DNA from: Nyssa sinensis
Lineage: Eukaryota > Streptophyta > Magnoliopsida > Cornales > Nyssaceae
DNA length: 64,000 nucleotides
Direction of reading: 5' to 3'
NCBI GenBank assembly: GCA_008638375.1
Contig: CM018052.1
Coordinates: 24,264,071-24,328,070, forward strand
The position numbers were made by a program, and so were the translations under genes. Below the pieces are notes generated by a model. That model worked only from the letters and a program-made list of their open reading frames with translations. It had not been told where the DNA came from and did not search any database. Below are positions 33,984 to 46,102 of the stretch, piece by piece (the stretch's first letter is position 1; every line of letters starts with the position of its first letter).

Positions 33984-34519
33984 AGGAAAAAATATTAAAA
34001 TGTCTCTAAAATAAAGTTTTCAATCCGAAAAATTCATGATACTTTTTTTCAATCTAAAAAGTCCAAAAAATGAACATTTAATACAAAGATGTCAAATTGT
34101 TAACTTTCATCTTAACACCGTTAAAAAATATTACTGATTATACTAAAATGACTTTTACGATACATTTCAAAAAAAAAAAAAACTAAAAAAATATATAAAA
34201 TAAAATTTTAAATTCCAAAAAATCATAACATTTTATAAATTAAAAATTTATTTTTTAGGTATTATAGATAAATAAAAAATGTTATATTTTTTTTGGGTTG
34301 AAGAATTTATTGTATTTATTATTTAATATTTTTTAAAATATATCTTGAAGGTTATTTTGGTCTAATCAATAATATATTTTAACGGTGTTAAGATGAAAAT
34401 TAATAATTAGACTTTTCTATAATAAAAGTTTCTTTTTTGAATCTTTCAGATATAAAAAATATATCATGGACTTTTTCGATTGTAAAAAATTATTTTAAAA
34501 ACTTTTTAGTATTTTTCCT
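33984..34519. mobile_element. 536-bp MITE with TIRs of about 170 bp
   Basis: The left arm (AGGAAAAAATATTAAAATGT...CTTTCATCTTAACACCGTTA) is mirrored by the reversed right arm (AGGAAAAATACTAAAAAGTT...TTTCATCTTAACACCGTTA). Flanks TAATTTTT (33976-33983) and TAAGTTTT (34520-34527) match at 7 of 8. Long arms suggest a Mutator-like MITE. Confidence 0.75.
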
Positions 34520-34529
34520 TAAGTTTTAT

Positions 34530-34985
34530 TCTTTTGGTGAACCTCTAACTAGACGACCCTACAAAAATGACAAAATTGCTATATTAAATGCCCAAAAAAC
34601 TTAATTTTCCTGAAAAACAACTTCAAATTTTGATCACAACAACGTTTCCAATCCAATATGGTCTGTTCGATTCCAACGAGTTGGGTGCGAGCCTGTTCTA
34701 TATTACTTAATGCCATTATCTACAACCTTCTTTTGCATTTCTGGATTCTGCACAGCAATTCTGGAAACTACATGTTGGATCCCATGATTCATAAACTATT
34801 CATATTTTGATTTTGTTGGTCCATTTAGATTCACAAAACTTATTTTTTAGTACATTTGCAGTAACATAGAATTTCTGGAAAATCTAAAAAGTTCAACAAG
34901 GTCAATGTCTTTAGCCAAAATTTGAATAAGATGCAAAAAATTTAATTGAATAATATCTAGTTCCTATTTAAAATAAAAAAAATTA
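34530..34985. other. Intergenic, nothing recognised
   Basis: AT-rich single-copy-looking sequence without coding content or repeat ends. Confidence 0.4.
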
Positions 34986-35009
34986 AAATTTTTTACCATC
35001 AATTTTTTT

Positions 35010-35224
35010 ATTTTTTTAATGAACTCAACTGAGCAGTTCAATGACTGCATTACATATAACAATAAAACGAAGATGTAACCAAAAGCAAAAATTCAATTTA
35101 ACTAATCGTTGAATAAAAATAAACACTCATATACCCATAGTGAAAAAATAAGACTTGAACTCACAACCTCTCGTTAAGATCCTTTAAGAGAAGACATGTG
35201 TGCCAACTATGCTAACTCTGGTAG
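35010..35224 (-). mobile_element. tRNA-derived SINE, about 215 bp, with long TSD
   Basis: Minus strand: A-box-like TTAGCATAGTTGGCAC, B box GGTTGTGAGTTCAAGTC, A-rich tail (TTCATTAAAAAAATAAAAAAA). Flanks share ATTTT.ACCATCAA.TTTTTT (34988-35009 and 35225-35245) with few mismatches. Confidence 0.8.
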
Positions 35225-35249
35225 ATTTTGACCATCAAATTTTTTACCA

Positions 35250-36240
35250 TATGACAGTTTGAAGAAGTTTGAATTTCTAAGAGTATCTCCAACAGGAGAA
35301 GCAAATTCTTCAATCGGCATTAATTGTTGAGCCATGTTAGCAATTTTATAAATATGTTTGTTTTTTTTTATTTTATAAATATGTTTGTTTTCAACACTTT
35401 CATCATTAACACATAATGACGTCCTATTTAAGTGGTACAAATATTCATTTTTTATGTAATTAACATGAGTTTGATTTTTCTTCACTCATTATTGTATAAA
35501 AAAGGATAACCCTTTTTATACTTCTCAACAATCATCCCAATTTTGTGAATTATTTTCATTCTTTAACTATTTCATCCAGATGGATTAATCATTTTTTGCA
35601 ATATAATTTTTAATTTATAAATAAAGTTGGACGAGAATTTTGTGCATTCAAATTTTTGTTTTGGTAAAAAAAATAAAAGTGGAGAAAAGAAAAAAAAATT
35701 AAATAATATCAAAAAGTAAAAGTAATAAAATATTGAAATTTGAAGAGTCTCTTGGATATGTTATAATTTTTTTTAAAAAATGTAACTCTTTAGAGTGCCA
35801 CATAAGTCACTTTAGTACAAGTTTGAAGAATTTTTTAGAAATGCTATAATGTTTATGAAATTATAACTTAATAACATCACATACAAAAACAATAAAGCTA
35901 TACATGCATCTAGTTGACACTCTAAGTACCTGATACACCATAACATATATAATTATGCTTTCCCCATAGACAAGCAATCTACATTGATTACCACAAAGCA
36001 TTTTGCAACATAGTTCTGGTTTCATGTAAACCTCTTTCAGTCCTGCAATCAGATGCAAAAAATCACTCCATCAGAAGAAATAATTCTGCTAGACAGTGGC
36101 CACTGCTGGCACACTACCTCTAACTGGTCGTCTGGGTGGATATTGATTTTCCAAGGTTATTAGATGCCCATTTAAATTTGGTTATCTTGTGAAAAATAAG
36201 CCAGAGATGGCCTTAGCAACTTCAAAAAATAAAAAATAAA
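35250..36240. other. Intergenic, nothing recognised
   Basis: AT-rich. An internal near-duplicate of about 20 bp (TTTATAAATATGTTTGTTTT) occurs at about 35345 and 35374. No coding content. Confidence 0.4.
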
Positions 36241-36244
36241 TAAC

Positions 36245-38345
36245 GAATAGGAAATATTTTCAAGTTTCAACACCTTTCACAATTTGCGACAACCTGAAGC
36301 CTGTGATCTTCTTGAGCGCTGGTAGAGCATCCTCCATTTTGATCTTCTCTTGTGGTGATTCTGCAGAGCAATTTAGAGCCAATTCCATGATGGATGATAC
36401 ACACTGCACCTTTGCAGTCACGTGTTCTTCCTCGGGCCTTAGCAAGTTGGCGTCTATAACTTGCATTAGGTAGTGATTGGTATATCCAATCCTTCAGGCT
36501 TTGATCTCTGGCAAACATTTCATCAGTGGGGCTTTCTTCTTGTAAATGTTTCCATCAACATGATACCATTACTGTAAACATCGCACCTTGTGGATACCAA
36601 TCCTTCCAATCCATACTCTACATCCGGCAATACAATTCTTAAAACAATTAACAAGTAGGTGAGGAGAGTAAAATGTTACCGAGACTTGATCAATTAAAAT
36701 TAAAATTTTGTTATGAGAAGAGGAAAAGTAAAAAAATCAGAAGTTAGAAGCTTTCACCTGGTGCAATATACCCTAATGTGGCTAGTCTTTATCTGTGCAA
36801 TACTCTCCCCCTCACCCAAGAACTTTGCTATGCCAAAGTCACTCATGTGCAACCATATCTTCATCCAGAAGAACATTGCTGGGCTTCAAATCACAGTGAA
36901 CCAAAGGCATTGAAAAACCATGGTGGAGATAATCCAATGCACATGCCACATCTATCATTATGTCTAATCTTAGCAAGATATCTAAGAAATAGTTGTGAGA
37001 GTACAACCACTTTTCGAGGCTCCCATTAGGCATGTAGTCTGGTACCAAGGCTTTGAAATCAAGGTTAGAGCAATTACCGATGACTTTGGTGAGATTTTCT
37101 GTGATGAATATTGCACAATACCTCACATTCTATATCAAAACTCGTGAATGCTTTTTCTAATTGCAAATTGAACACCTTTACGGCCAAAATTGTCCCATCT
37201 GTAAGTATTGCTTTGCAAACCGAGCCAAAATCACCCATGCCAAGCAGGTCACTTGCACTAAATCCATCAGTTGCCCGACGGAGTTCATGGATTGAAATTC
37301 TTCCATGTACTATTGCAGACAACACATCAGTTTGAGTTGGAATTTTCGTTGTCCTACCACATCTTATCAACACAAATGTAATGGTCAAGGCAAGCAATAT
37401 TGACGCAATTGGCCCCAAGATATAACAAAGAGAAGCTTCTGCTTTTTCTTGAATCTGTGAACAGTATGGCATGGTGGGACTAGTAAGCGAGGAGCTCCAC
37501 ACAATGCTTCATTCGACATAAAAGATTGATTTGTGAAGTTTATGAAAGGTCCTTTACTAGGAATTTCTCCGCTTAATCTATTAAAAGATACATTGAAATA
37601 TTGAAGGTACAAGAGTGCCCCTTAAGGACTTTGGAATCACACCAGAGAGATTGTTATGGGAAAGATCCAACAATTCCACACTCAACAAGGAGCCAAATGA
37701 GCCAGGAATAGCTCTTTGTAATAAATTATGCGCCAAAGAAAGACTGATCAAGTCTTGCAAACTTCCAATCGTAATAGGGATAGCGTCTGAGAACTGATTC
37801 ATTGATAGATCAATTAGCGTCACTACCTTTAAACTGGATATCTCTAGTGGTATTTGGCCACTCAAAAGAATTTGAGTACAAGTTGAACTCCAAAAGATCT
37901 TTGAGTCTACCCAGGCTTGCGGGTAAAGTGGATGTGAATTTATTGGAATCTAGATTGATAAATTTAAGAGAAGACGTATTACCTAGACATTCGGGCACTG
38001 GACCTGAAATCTCATTCTCGCTCAAACGCAACTAACCCAACTGGGGTATATGGCAGAGTTCATTTGGAATGGACCCGTGTATTCTGTTGTTTCCAAGACC
38101 CAATATTTGGATCTTCTGTAACCCTTGGACTGTTGTTGGAATTAATCCAGTCAAATCGTTGTCACCCAGATTCAACACTGCCAAGTTGCTCAATTTACCA
38201 GTTTCTTTAGGAATTTCTCATTTAATTCTACAAGAACCTGCATCAATATTTTCAAGGGTAGTGGAGAGATTGCCAATGAAAGAAGGAAGGATGCTATATG
38301 GAGGATTATCTACTATCCAAAAAAGAAGGAAGGATGCTATATCTG
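36245..38345 (-). pseudogene. LRR receptor-like kinase pseudogene (subfamily XII, EFR/FLS2-like), 5' truncated
   Basis: Minus strand, several frames. About eight LRRs (SENEISGPVPECLGN, IDLSMNQFSDAIP, LDLSHNNLSGVIPKSL), a C-terminal cap (NEALCGAPRL with VPPC), a transmembrane helix (ILGPIASILLALTITFVLI, about 37410), then a kinase: glycine loop GMGDFGSVCKA, AVKVF lysine, catalytic loop VHCDLKPSNVLLDED (about 36880), DFGIAK, and subdomains to TRCDVYSNGIMLMETFTRR and LALNCSAES. An intron of about 150 bp (about 36600-36757) is kept, so this is a DNA-level duplicate. Frameshifts near 37590, 37865, 37110 and 36840 and missing N-terminal LRRs and signal peptide make it a pseudogene. Confidence 0.88.
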
Positions 38346-38419
38346 GTTGAAAAGAGTAACGCTATCTTTACCATAAAATTTTATCAATATGCTTACTTGC
38401 TGACGTGATTGTTCGGGTG

Positions 38420-38565
38420 CTACTTAATTAAGTATCTTGGTATATGTGGGTGCTAGTCAATTAAACCTTTTGGTGCTAGTCAATTAATCCTCTTGGACTC
38501 ACTTGACATGACTAGCACCAAGAGGTTGAATTCACAAGCACCAAGAGGCTGAATTCATTAGCAGA
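38420..38565. repeat. Small direct/inverted repeat cluster
   Basis: TGGTGCTAGTCAATTAA occurs twice in tandem (about 38448 and 38471), and its complement type AGCACCAAGAGG.TGAATTC also twice (about 38514 and 38536), making a possible hairpin. Confidence 0.6.
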
Positions 38566-38720
38566 TAAATTTTTTTGGTAAAATGTTAAGGTAAGGATAA
38601 TATTACTCCTTTGAAAAAGAAAACTCGGTGACAAATCTAGTGAATGTCCTCTTTAGGTAAAACTTTTTGGTCACATCTCATTAATCTTCACAAATTACTG
38701 CCTCCGTTCAATTGTACATT

Positions 38721-38980
38721 CCTTTTTTTTTTTTTTAACATATCAGTACAGGATATCTTGTGTCAACTTATATGTACTATGTGTACCAGACTCGAATTTT
38801 CTCTTATGTGCATCAAATTAAGTCTTCCTCTTACGTGTATTAGACTAAGTCTTCCTCCTTGTGACAACTAGGTCCATTCTTTAAGCTCTAACTACCAACA
38901 ATCGGCACAGAAAAAATTCGAACTCGAGATGCTTAGATTTCATCCTCAACGTCTTTACTACTAAGTCACACCTCCAGGTG
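38721..38980 (-). mobile_element. tRNA-derived SINE, about 260 bp, with 15-bp TSD
   Basis: Minus strand begins CACCTGGAGGTGTGACTTAG, with B box CTCGAGTTCGAATTT, and ends in poly-A (poly-T at 38723-38736). Flanks GTTCAATTGTACATT (38706-38720) and GTCCAATTGTACATT (38981-38995) differ at one base. Confidence 0.8.
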
Positions 38981-38999
38981 GTCCAATTGTACATTTTAA

Positions 39000-40250
39000 A
39001 GACCATTTTTTAGCAGCTACATTTAGTAGATTGTCTATATACATTTAACCATTTTATAATTAATAAATATGGGATATAAATTTTTATATTAATTATTAAG
39101 TTTTCTCATATTTTTATTAATCAAAAGTGTTCCTTACAAGAACATGATTTTGGTACAAAAAGAAGATCTTATATACAATTTTTCAATGAAATTTTGATTT
39201 TTTTTTAATCTAAAAAACACATATAATATTTAACTTAAGGCATATAAAAAAACTATTAATATTTTTTAAGCTAACTAAGTTGTATTTCTTACACTTGTTC
39301 ATGTTGTAATTTTTTCCTCTTACAATATTATGAGTTTTGACTCCAATTATGTAGAATTAAATACATAATTTTCAAGACATTTCATAAATAAGATATATAT
39401 AATTAAATATATAACTATTTTATCTATCCAATAATTAATATTATAAATAATTTATAAAAAAAATTAGGTAATAGAATTATTAATTATACACAATAGAACC
39501 AAGTTGGTTAATTATTATTAATTTATTGAATATTAATTATAAGAGTATCAACTGTATGTACATGTGATATAAATTTTTGATAGTAAAGAAAATGTTTATT
39601 ATGATTTCAATGAAAGTCTTCAATTTTCAGTGTCATTTTAGAAGCGATCCACTTAAATTTTCATTCGGTCTTTTCAATTTATCGCTCAATAATCTTGCAG
39701 ATATGTTGAATTAAAAATTAAGACCAGGTAAATATAAAAAGGAAAAATAAGAGGAAGAAATAATTTTTTATTTGGAAAAAAATTATAAATAGAGAATATT
39801 GTCGGAAGTTATTTTCTAACTTTGCTCTTTACTCTTAAAAATGTTGTCTACTTTAGAGAAACTGTTTTCTAAGAATTATTAGATATATCTCTTACGAATT
39901 CATGGTGATGATAAATGAGGAATCATGTTTAATGTTGATATATCCTAATTTGACTACAACAATTCAGAGTTACCAAGGTCTGACACATGACTCGCAATAA
40001 TTTTTTGACATACAGATCTTAGGGTAATTGGTTCGTTCGACTGAAAATATATCGACATTTCAAAAATGAGGGTTTCCGAACTGGTCGCCGTCTTCCTTAT
40101 GCTACCAACCTCAATATAAGAAAACAAAGTTCAATATGACAACTGCTATTTTCAAGATATCTTCAAATCCCCATCTTCACGACTCTCAATCATGCTCAAC
40201 TTTGGAGATCTTCAGCCTTTAAATAAGGCCATAAGGTTTGGTTTCAATTT
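39000..40250. other. AT-rich DNA, possibly upstream part of the Tat-like LTR
   Basis: No gene. A TATA-like TTTAAATAAGG at about 40217 and the U5-like block that follows suggest that the right part belongs to the LTR ending at 40406; the LTR start was not found. Confidence 0.35.
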
Positions 40251-40264
40251 ATGTTCAATTCTTC

Positions 40265-40430
40265 TTTTGAATTACAGTTTCTTTTTGTTACTGACTTTAT
40301 CATCAGAGTGGCTACCACCGGTGCCTTCCCGGTGACCCTCTGACTCCAAGTTATTGACAGATAGCGAAGGACGGAAGGCTCTTTTGACCAGAAAAGAGTA
40401 ACGTCAGTTTGGCGTTGTTTGTGGCAATGA
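40265..40430 (+). mobile_element. 3' end of a Tat-like LTR with primer-binding site
   Basis: A block GAGTGGCTACCACCGGTGCC...CCGGTGACCCTCTGA...GACGGAAGGCTC ends in AACGTCA (40406), followed by TGGCGTTGTTTGTGGCAA (40410-40427), close to the TGGCGCCGTCTGTGGGAA primer site I associate with Tat/Ogre-type Ty3/gypsy elements. The same LTR block occurs at 51424-51521 and, inverted, at 53585-53720. The internal region is cut at 40498 by another retrotransposon. Confidence 0.65.
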
Positions 40431-40498
40431 CAATCGTTCTTATTATTTTTTCTTTAAACAACAAATTTATTGTCTTTTTTCCAAGAGTCAATGGCTCC

Positions 40499-43400
40499 TA
40501 TCACGACCCACAACCCACCCTTTATGAATTGGCGAATCACGACCCTGGCCTAACTTTTTTGTCGGACCGGCATCTTAAATTATTACACTCAATCAGTGCT
40601 ATTACCATGCAATCAACATCATAACAGCGGAAGACTTAAATAAAAGTTGCATGTATTTAAAATATGGTTCTCAAAATACAGACTTTAAAAGTCTAATACA
40701 TTACATCCCCAAGACGTGGATGACATGGGAGAGCTACAAGACTGTACTGAATATTATACATTACGTTTATCCCAAAAATGTCCATAGCTATCTAGCAGAC
40801 TGCTATTGTCCTCCTATAACTTCCTTTCTTGAAATAGTCAGATTAAATCTGTAATGAGCTAACTTAATCCAGTAAGTAATTCTCATTTGCTCTGCTATGT
40901 GTATGGGTCAATATAGAAAAGCATAATCCAAAATGCATAAGGATAAGGAACATGATAGCCAGTCAATATCAAAAAGTCATATAACTCATCAATGAATATC
41001 AAATGAAAAGAAACACAAGAGATAATCAATAAAATCTGGTCTAATAACAATAATTATACTGCTATAGTCATAAGTTGTCTCAGGCATAACATTGTAAGTA
41101 CTCAATAAAGCTTTGCAACCATATGATCATTCATAGGGAATAATATGATCAACCTATGAATTTCAATAAAAGATAATGATATCAACAAAAGTGGATGCAC
41201 TTTAACTTGGGGCCTAGCATACCCCATACGTGCTTGTAGCATAGAGCTCTTTAATGTATATAAATTGTGTCCTCCAGGATAAAAATGTGCGCTATGCCTC
41301 GCATGACCACGTGTAGATGTGCACCATGCCTTGCATAACCACGTGTAGATAATGTTCCTCCTAGAACCTTGACCTGAAAGTCGTAGTAAGCATCAGATAG
41401 AGTTTGTGACTGAGCACAAATCCGACATTCATAATATATCAAGATCATGCTACCTCCATGAAGGAAAAATGGAACATAACTGGTTCTCAGTGGCGAAAAC
41501 ATAATATAACTGCTTGCTTTTCTAGGCATAATTGGTGACTTTTCGAGGTCATAAAACTGGCACTGCTAAGAACGTAACTGGTTAGCCCTTTTTGGCCCTG
41601 GGTACAAGTGTGCAAAATGGTCCATTGTACATTTGTACAGAACTCATGCTCAAGATATATAATAGTCAATTGACATATACCACAAGATAGAACAAGTATC
41701 GCATATGTGGATTAAATGAATATTCTAGCATATATAAGAGTACAACATAGTAGTGAAAGAACTGATGACATGGCTAGAAGTATCACATGTAGAGATCGGA
41801 TATTACTAACCTCTTACTGTATCACTTAGAAAGTCAAACCTCTTTTTCCTTTCCTTTTGACATTCTTATTAGTTAGGAAACACATCTCAGTCTATTTTTA
41901 CATAGTTTATGCTATTTATCAAATTTTATATATTATTGCTATAAGTATATCATTTGCTAAAATGGACTCTACTATTGAGTTCGGGACGTCGAAGAAAGTC
42001 GGTTTAGGCTTTTAAGGACTTTAATTTGGATTTTGGTACTAAAAAGGGCCAAATGGTTAGTTTGTACTTTCACGTGTCTTTATTTTTTGGGACCCATTTT
42101 CACAAATTGGACTCTACTATTGAGTTCAGAATGCCTGAAATATAAGTTTATACTATTCATTTGCTTAAATCGGAGTCCGTTTGACTCACATTTAACTTAG
42201 AAATATTTTAGTAATTTATCCCCTTTTAAAATAATTAAATAATTATTTTATTTTTATTTACTTTGAGTCATATCATAATTAATCATAAGTCTAGGGCCCT
42301 TTGTAATTTCTCAAACCTTTGGGCCAAATATGAAATTAGAGCATTTACTATCCTCAATAGGAACAACCAAACAATGGATAGGTCTTTAAAATAGGGATAG
42401 GCTTACCCTTATTCTGATTTTAGGTTTTTCAAATCATTTTCTTATACTTATAGCCAAACATTCCCAATCTCACTTAATACACTAAATAAAATGACACAGT
42501 TTCAATAACTCGCATTTGTGGATGGGTCGGGTCCCTACCCGAACCCGAACCCGAACTCGAACCCGAACCGACATTGACCCAAGACTCAAATAAGTCTTCT
42601 TTTCTAGTGAGATTCCAGTTATCCCCCCCGGTACTGGCGACCAATTTCTGATCACATTTTAACATCAAACCAATGAGATTCTCTTCCTCTTCCCATGAGG
42701 ATCCCAACCCTAACCTTAGTTTTTCAATTCAATCATTTGAACTTCACGGAATAGAGAAAAATAGTAGGTCTTCGGCGAGACATGATTTTCCGACCAACAT
42801 TAAAATTTCCTATTTCATGGCTTTTGGTCCACTGTTTCAACCCCAAACCTTCATAATTCATCAACTGAATATATTTGAAACATTTCTACGTTATTAAAAC
42901 TAAGATTTATGCATAAAATCACAACTTCAAATTCTTTACTCAAAGTCTGCAACTGACTATATCTCCTTCATTTCTAAACTAAATTCATTCATTCCTTTTA
43001 TAATTTAAACCTCATAACATTCTCTTTCAGACCCTATAGCTTAATCATGTTTTCATGCTTTGAATTTTAAAACATAAAGCTCTGAATTTACTCACCTTGG
43101 TTGAGCTTTTGGCTCGCAATTTCCCCCTCATTTTCTTTCCTTTTCTCCTTTGCTTCACTTCTGAAAGTTCAGACTTTGATTTCTCACTCTTAGTTTCTCT
43201 TTCTGAATTTCTCTAAGTGTGACTCTCTTATATATAAGCAAATTCCACCACCATTTTTTTTCCTCTCTTTTCTTTCTTCTTCCTCCATTTCTGACCTCGT
43301 CTTTGATCTCCTAGGTTTTGAATTCTTTTTGTTTTCCCAACATTAATTAAATTCTTGATAGTTTAATATTTTATGTATATATATGACACACACACACCAC

Positions 43401-43963
43401 CACCTTGCACACATTACCCTATCGACACAATATCTTAATATATATATATATATACACACATAATGTAATCCTGTATGTATACATATATATTATAGTTGTT
43501 GCATATGTATATCCTTACCTATACATATATATATATATATATTTATGTATTTATACATACACATTTACTCACACATATGCACACATATATATACTACTTC
43601 ACGTATACATATATATATATGTGTTTCCATATATATATGTATTGATTTGTATACATATCTATATATATGTATTTACATATTCGTGTACAGTCCACTTGTT
43701 CGTACGTGGATTTCCCGGGTTTCGGGGTTTCTTGAATCGTACAATTTGTCTCAAATTGTGTACCCATTATTATACACAAATCTATTTATTTTGGCATCAC
43801 CATGATAGCTCGGCTATATTTGGGGTCTACTGTCATTGGTCTGGGTTTGGTTCGGTTTATATTTTGGTACTATGCTCATTGGCCTGGTCTGATCTCGGTA
43901 TTATTATTTGATCCTTAGGACATAAATGAAATTATTTTAATTTATTTCGGTCAGGGTGTTACA
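40499..43963 (-). repeat. 3' LTR, 3.47 kb
   Basis: Minus strand begins TGTAACACCCTGACC directly after the polypurine tract and ends GGGTCGTGATA (CA changed to TA). Contains a hexamer run of CCGAAC type at 42535-42570, AT/AC microsatellites at 43380-43690 and a second internal block. Unusually long for an element with a 2.1-kb interior. Confidence 0.8.
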
Positions 43964-43980
43964 TTTTACCCCCTTTAAAC
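43964..43980 (-). other. Polypurine tract of the retrotransposon
   Basis: GTTTAAAGGGGGTAAAA on the minus strand, immediately before the LTR start TGTAACACC; the plus-strand primer in reverse transcription. Confidence 0.8.
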
Positions 43981-45429
43981 TGAGTTTTGTCCTTAAAACT
44001 CGAACGTTCAAATCTAAGGAAACTCTATTCTCTTTTATGTTATTTTATATTCATGGATTGATCCCTTAGATTGATCATTAGTATTTTGGATCTCGTATTA
44101 CGTTCCATTTTCTATCATATGTTACATTTTTCCTCAATCATTATTTAACCAACTTCTTTTTTCAAAGAATTCTATTCAATAATACGAGGAGTTCTCTATA
44201 TACCCTGGGTCTTTTCTGGGTCATATAATCACATGGTTAATCTTATATGAGATTTCATCAAAATGGTTTAAGTTTTCTATATTCGAGGTAGTTCATAATT
44301 CCCTGTTGTTCATAGATCCTTACTTTCTCCTATAATTGCAATTATCCTCGTAATACCTCAAAAAAGAAAAAATAATCGTATATCATCTTATTTCATGGCT
44401 TCTCTTGACAATTTATTACAAGTCCTATCCTTACAATCATTTAGATCACATTGATCCTTAAAAGTTATTTTGAATCATCAATCATTTACCTTCAACTAGC
44501 TTAACAGAGTATCATCCATATTCATGTCAAATCTACTACCCAGGTCAATAAGATTTATTAAATATTTTCTAATACTTATTCATCACATATCAGTCTCTTT
44601 TTAAAATCCTCATATTTTATAAGGTCAATTCTGACAATCTCACTTATTTAGTAATTGTCTTCAAGACTCTATTCATCTTTACCCTATCAGGGTTTATCTA
44701 TGACTTACTCAAGACTTTTTATATTTCTGGTACATCATCAATTTATTTAGAGAATCAACTCTTCCTGTAATTATCCTTAAGTTTCCTTCAGACTATCTCT
44801 CATATTGATTTATTGTCAGATCCACTGCCTTTCAAAGTGTTACCATTCTAATTAGCTGCTACTCTATATTGTTCATGAGAATACTAATCGTTGCCTGTAT
44901 TCTACTATGGTTCCTCATAATTCACTAATAAATTCATATTTCAATTATCAAGGTTATAAATTTCAATACTACTATGATTCCTCCTCAAGAATCCTGAATC
45001 TTTATTTTTAAGTATACCTATTATCTCCCAAGAGTTGCTATTTATTTTATCTCGTTCGTCAAATAATCATTCATTTATACCACAACATATAGTTCCTTCC
45101 AAAGATTATTAATCTTAGTATCTAAATTTGATATTGTTTTTCAAAGTTATCGATCAATAAATCATTTAAATCGTCAAATTCTTAAAATTTTAAGAGTATT
45201 TGATCGACTAATAATTATGTGTCTGTGTTCTGTACTTTACTTGTTTCGTGCATAATATCCCTCATTGATTACTCTCTTGATGGAAATTGAACAGTTAACA
45301 TATAACTTAAGAGTTCTATTTCTATGTCAACTAGCAGTTCAATTTCTAAATCAATCTAGCAGTAAATGCGGAAGGTATAAATTAAATACATAAAGCTAGT
45401 ATATGGGTAGGTCATAACTAAACTAGAAA

Positions 45430-45980
45430 AGTACCTGCAACTACTGAGGTAGTAGCCTGCGTGTCTCCCATAACAATAGAGAAATCCCTTCCTGAGCGTT
45501 CCTGCTCATTGTCCAAAGTCTGGGATTCAGTTGTAGGAGCTGATAGGGGAACTATAGTACGAGGTATGGATCTCTTCTCGTGGGGACAATTTCTGGTGCT
45601 CCTCTAGGGACATTCTCTTGCAAAATGTCCAGGCTGTTCGCAAAATTAGTATAGATTAGTGTCCTTGAGGCAGATCCCCTTGTGGAATTTATGGCAATTG
45701 GAATAGTTAGGCAGACGGGACATTTAATTGCACCCCTATCATGGAATCTGGCCCTATTTTGGCTGGCCCTCGTTTTCCTCAATCTTGCCCCTGATTTAGA
45801 GAATAAGGGTCCTTACCCTTTGTTTTTGTTATCTCTGGACCTTTGATTCTGAGGTAATGCCTCGATGATTTTTTCCATGAGCTGTTCCATCCTCTCTAAT
45901 CTATCCATACGGTTCATTACTCTCTAGGTACTCCTCGTGGTTACCATTGTTGCAAAAGACTAACCATCAGAATTCATATA
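45430..45980 (-). pseudogene. Decayed gag of the non-autonomous retrotransposon
   Basis: Minus strand, beginning near 45963 with MVTTRST-like sequence and RMDRLERMEQLMEKIIEALP (a coiled-coil start), then a remnant of the nucleocapsid region (RFHDRGAIKCPVC) in which later zinc-knuckle residues are lost. Stops and frameshifts present. Confidence 0.6.
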
Positions 45981-46087
45981 AGAGTCTATCTATCATGCTA
46001 GGCTCTATCTATTGACTGACTCTAATTGGACATTGATAATATTAGTGCTCTAGTCTTATCTCCCATAAACCATTTATAACCTAGGTT

Positions 46088-46099
46088 GCTTTGATACCA
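46088..46099 (-). other. Primer-binding site (initiator tRNA-Met type)
   Basis: TGGTATCAAAGC on the minus strand; the usual plant site is TGGTATCAGAGC (one mismatch). It lies four bases inside the 5' LTR end (GACA). Confidence 0.85.
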
Positions 46100-46102
46100 A
46101 GT

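Noticed and set aside
43405..43911. Open frame of 168 codons on the plus strand
   Set aside because: It is the translation of AT/AC microsatellites in the LTR (IYIYIYTH-type) and runs against the element's orientation.
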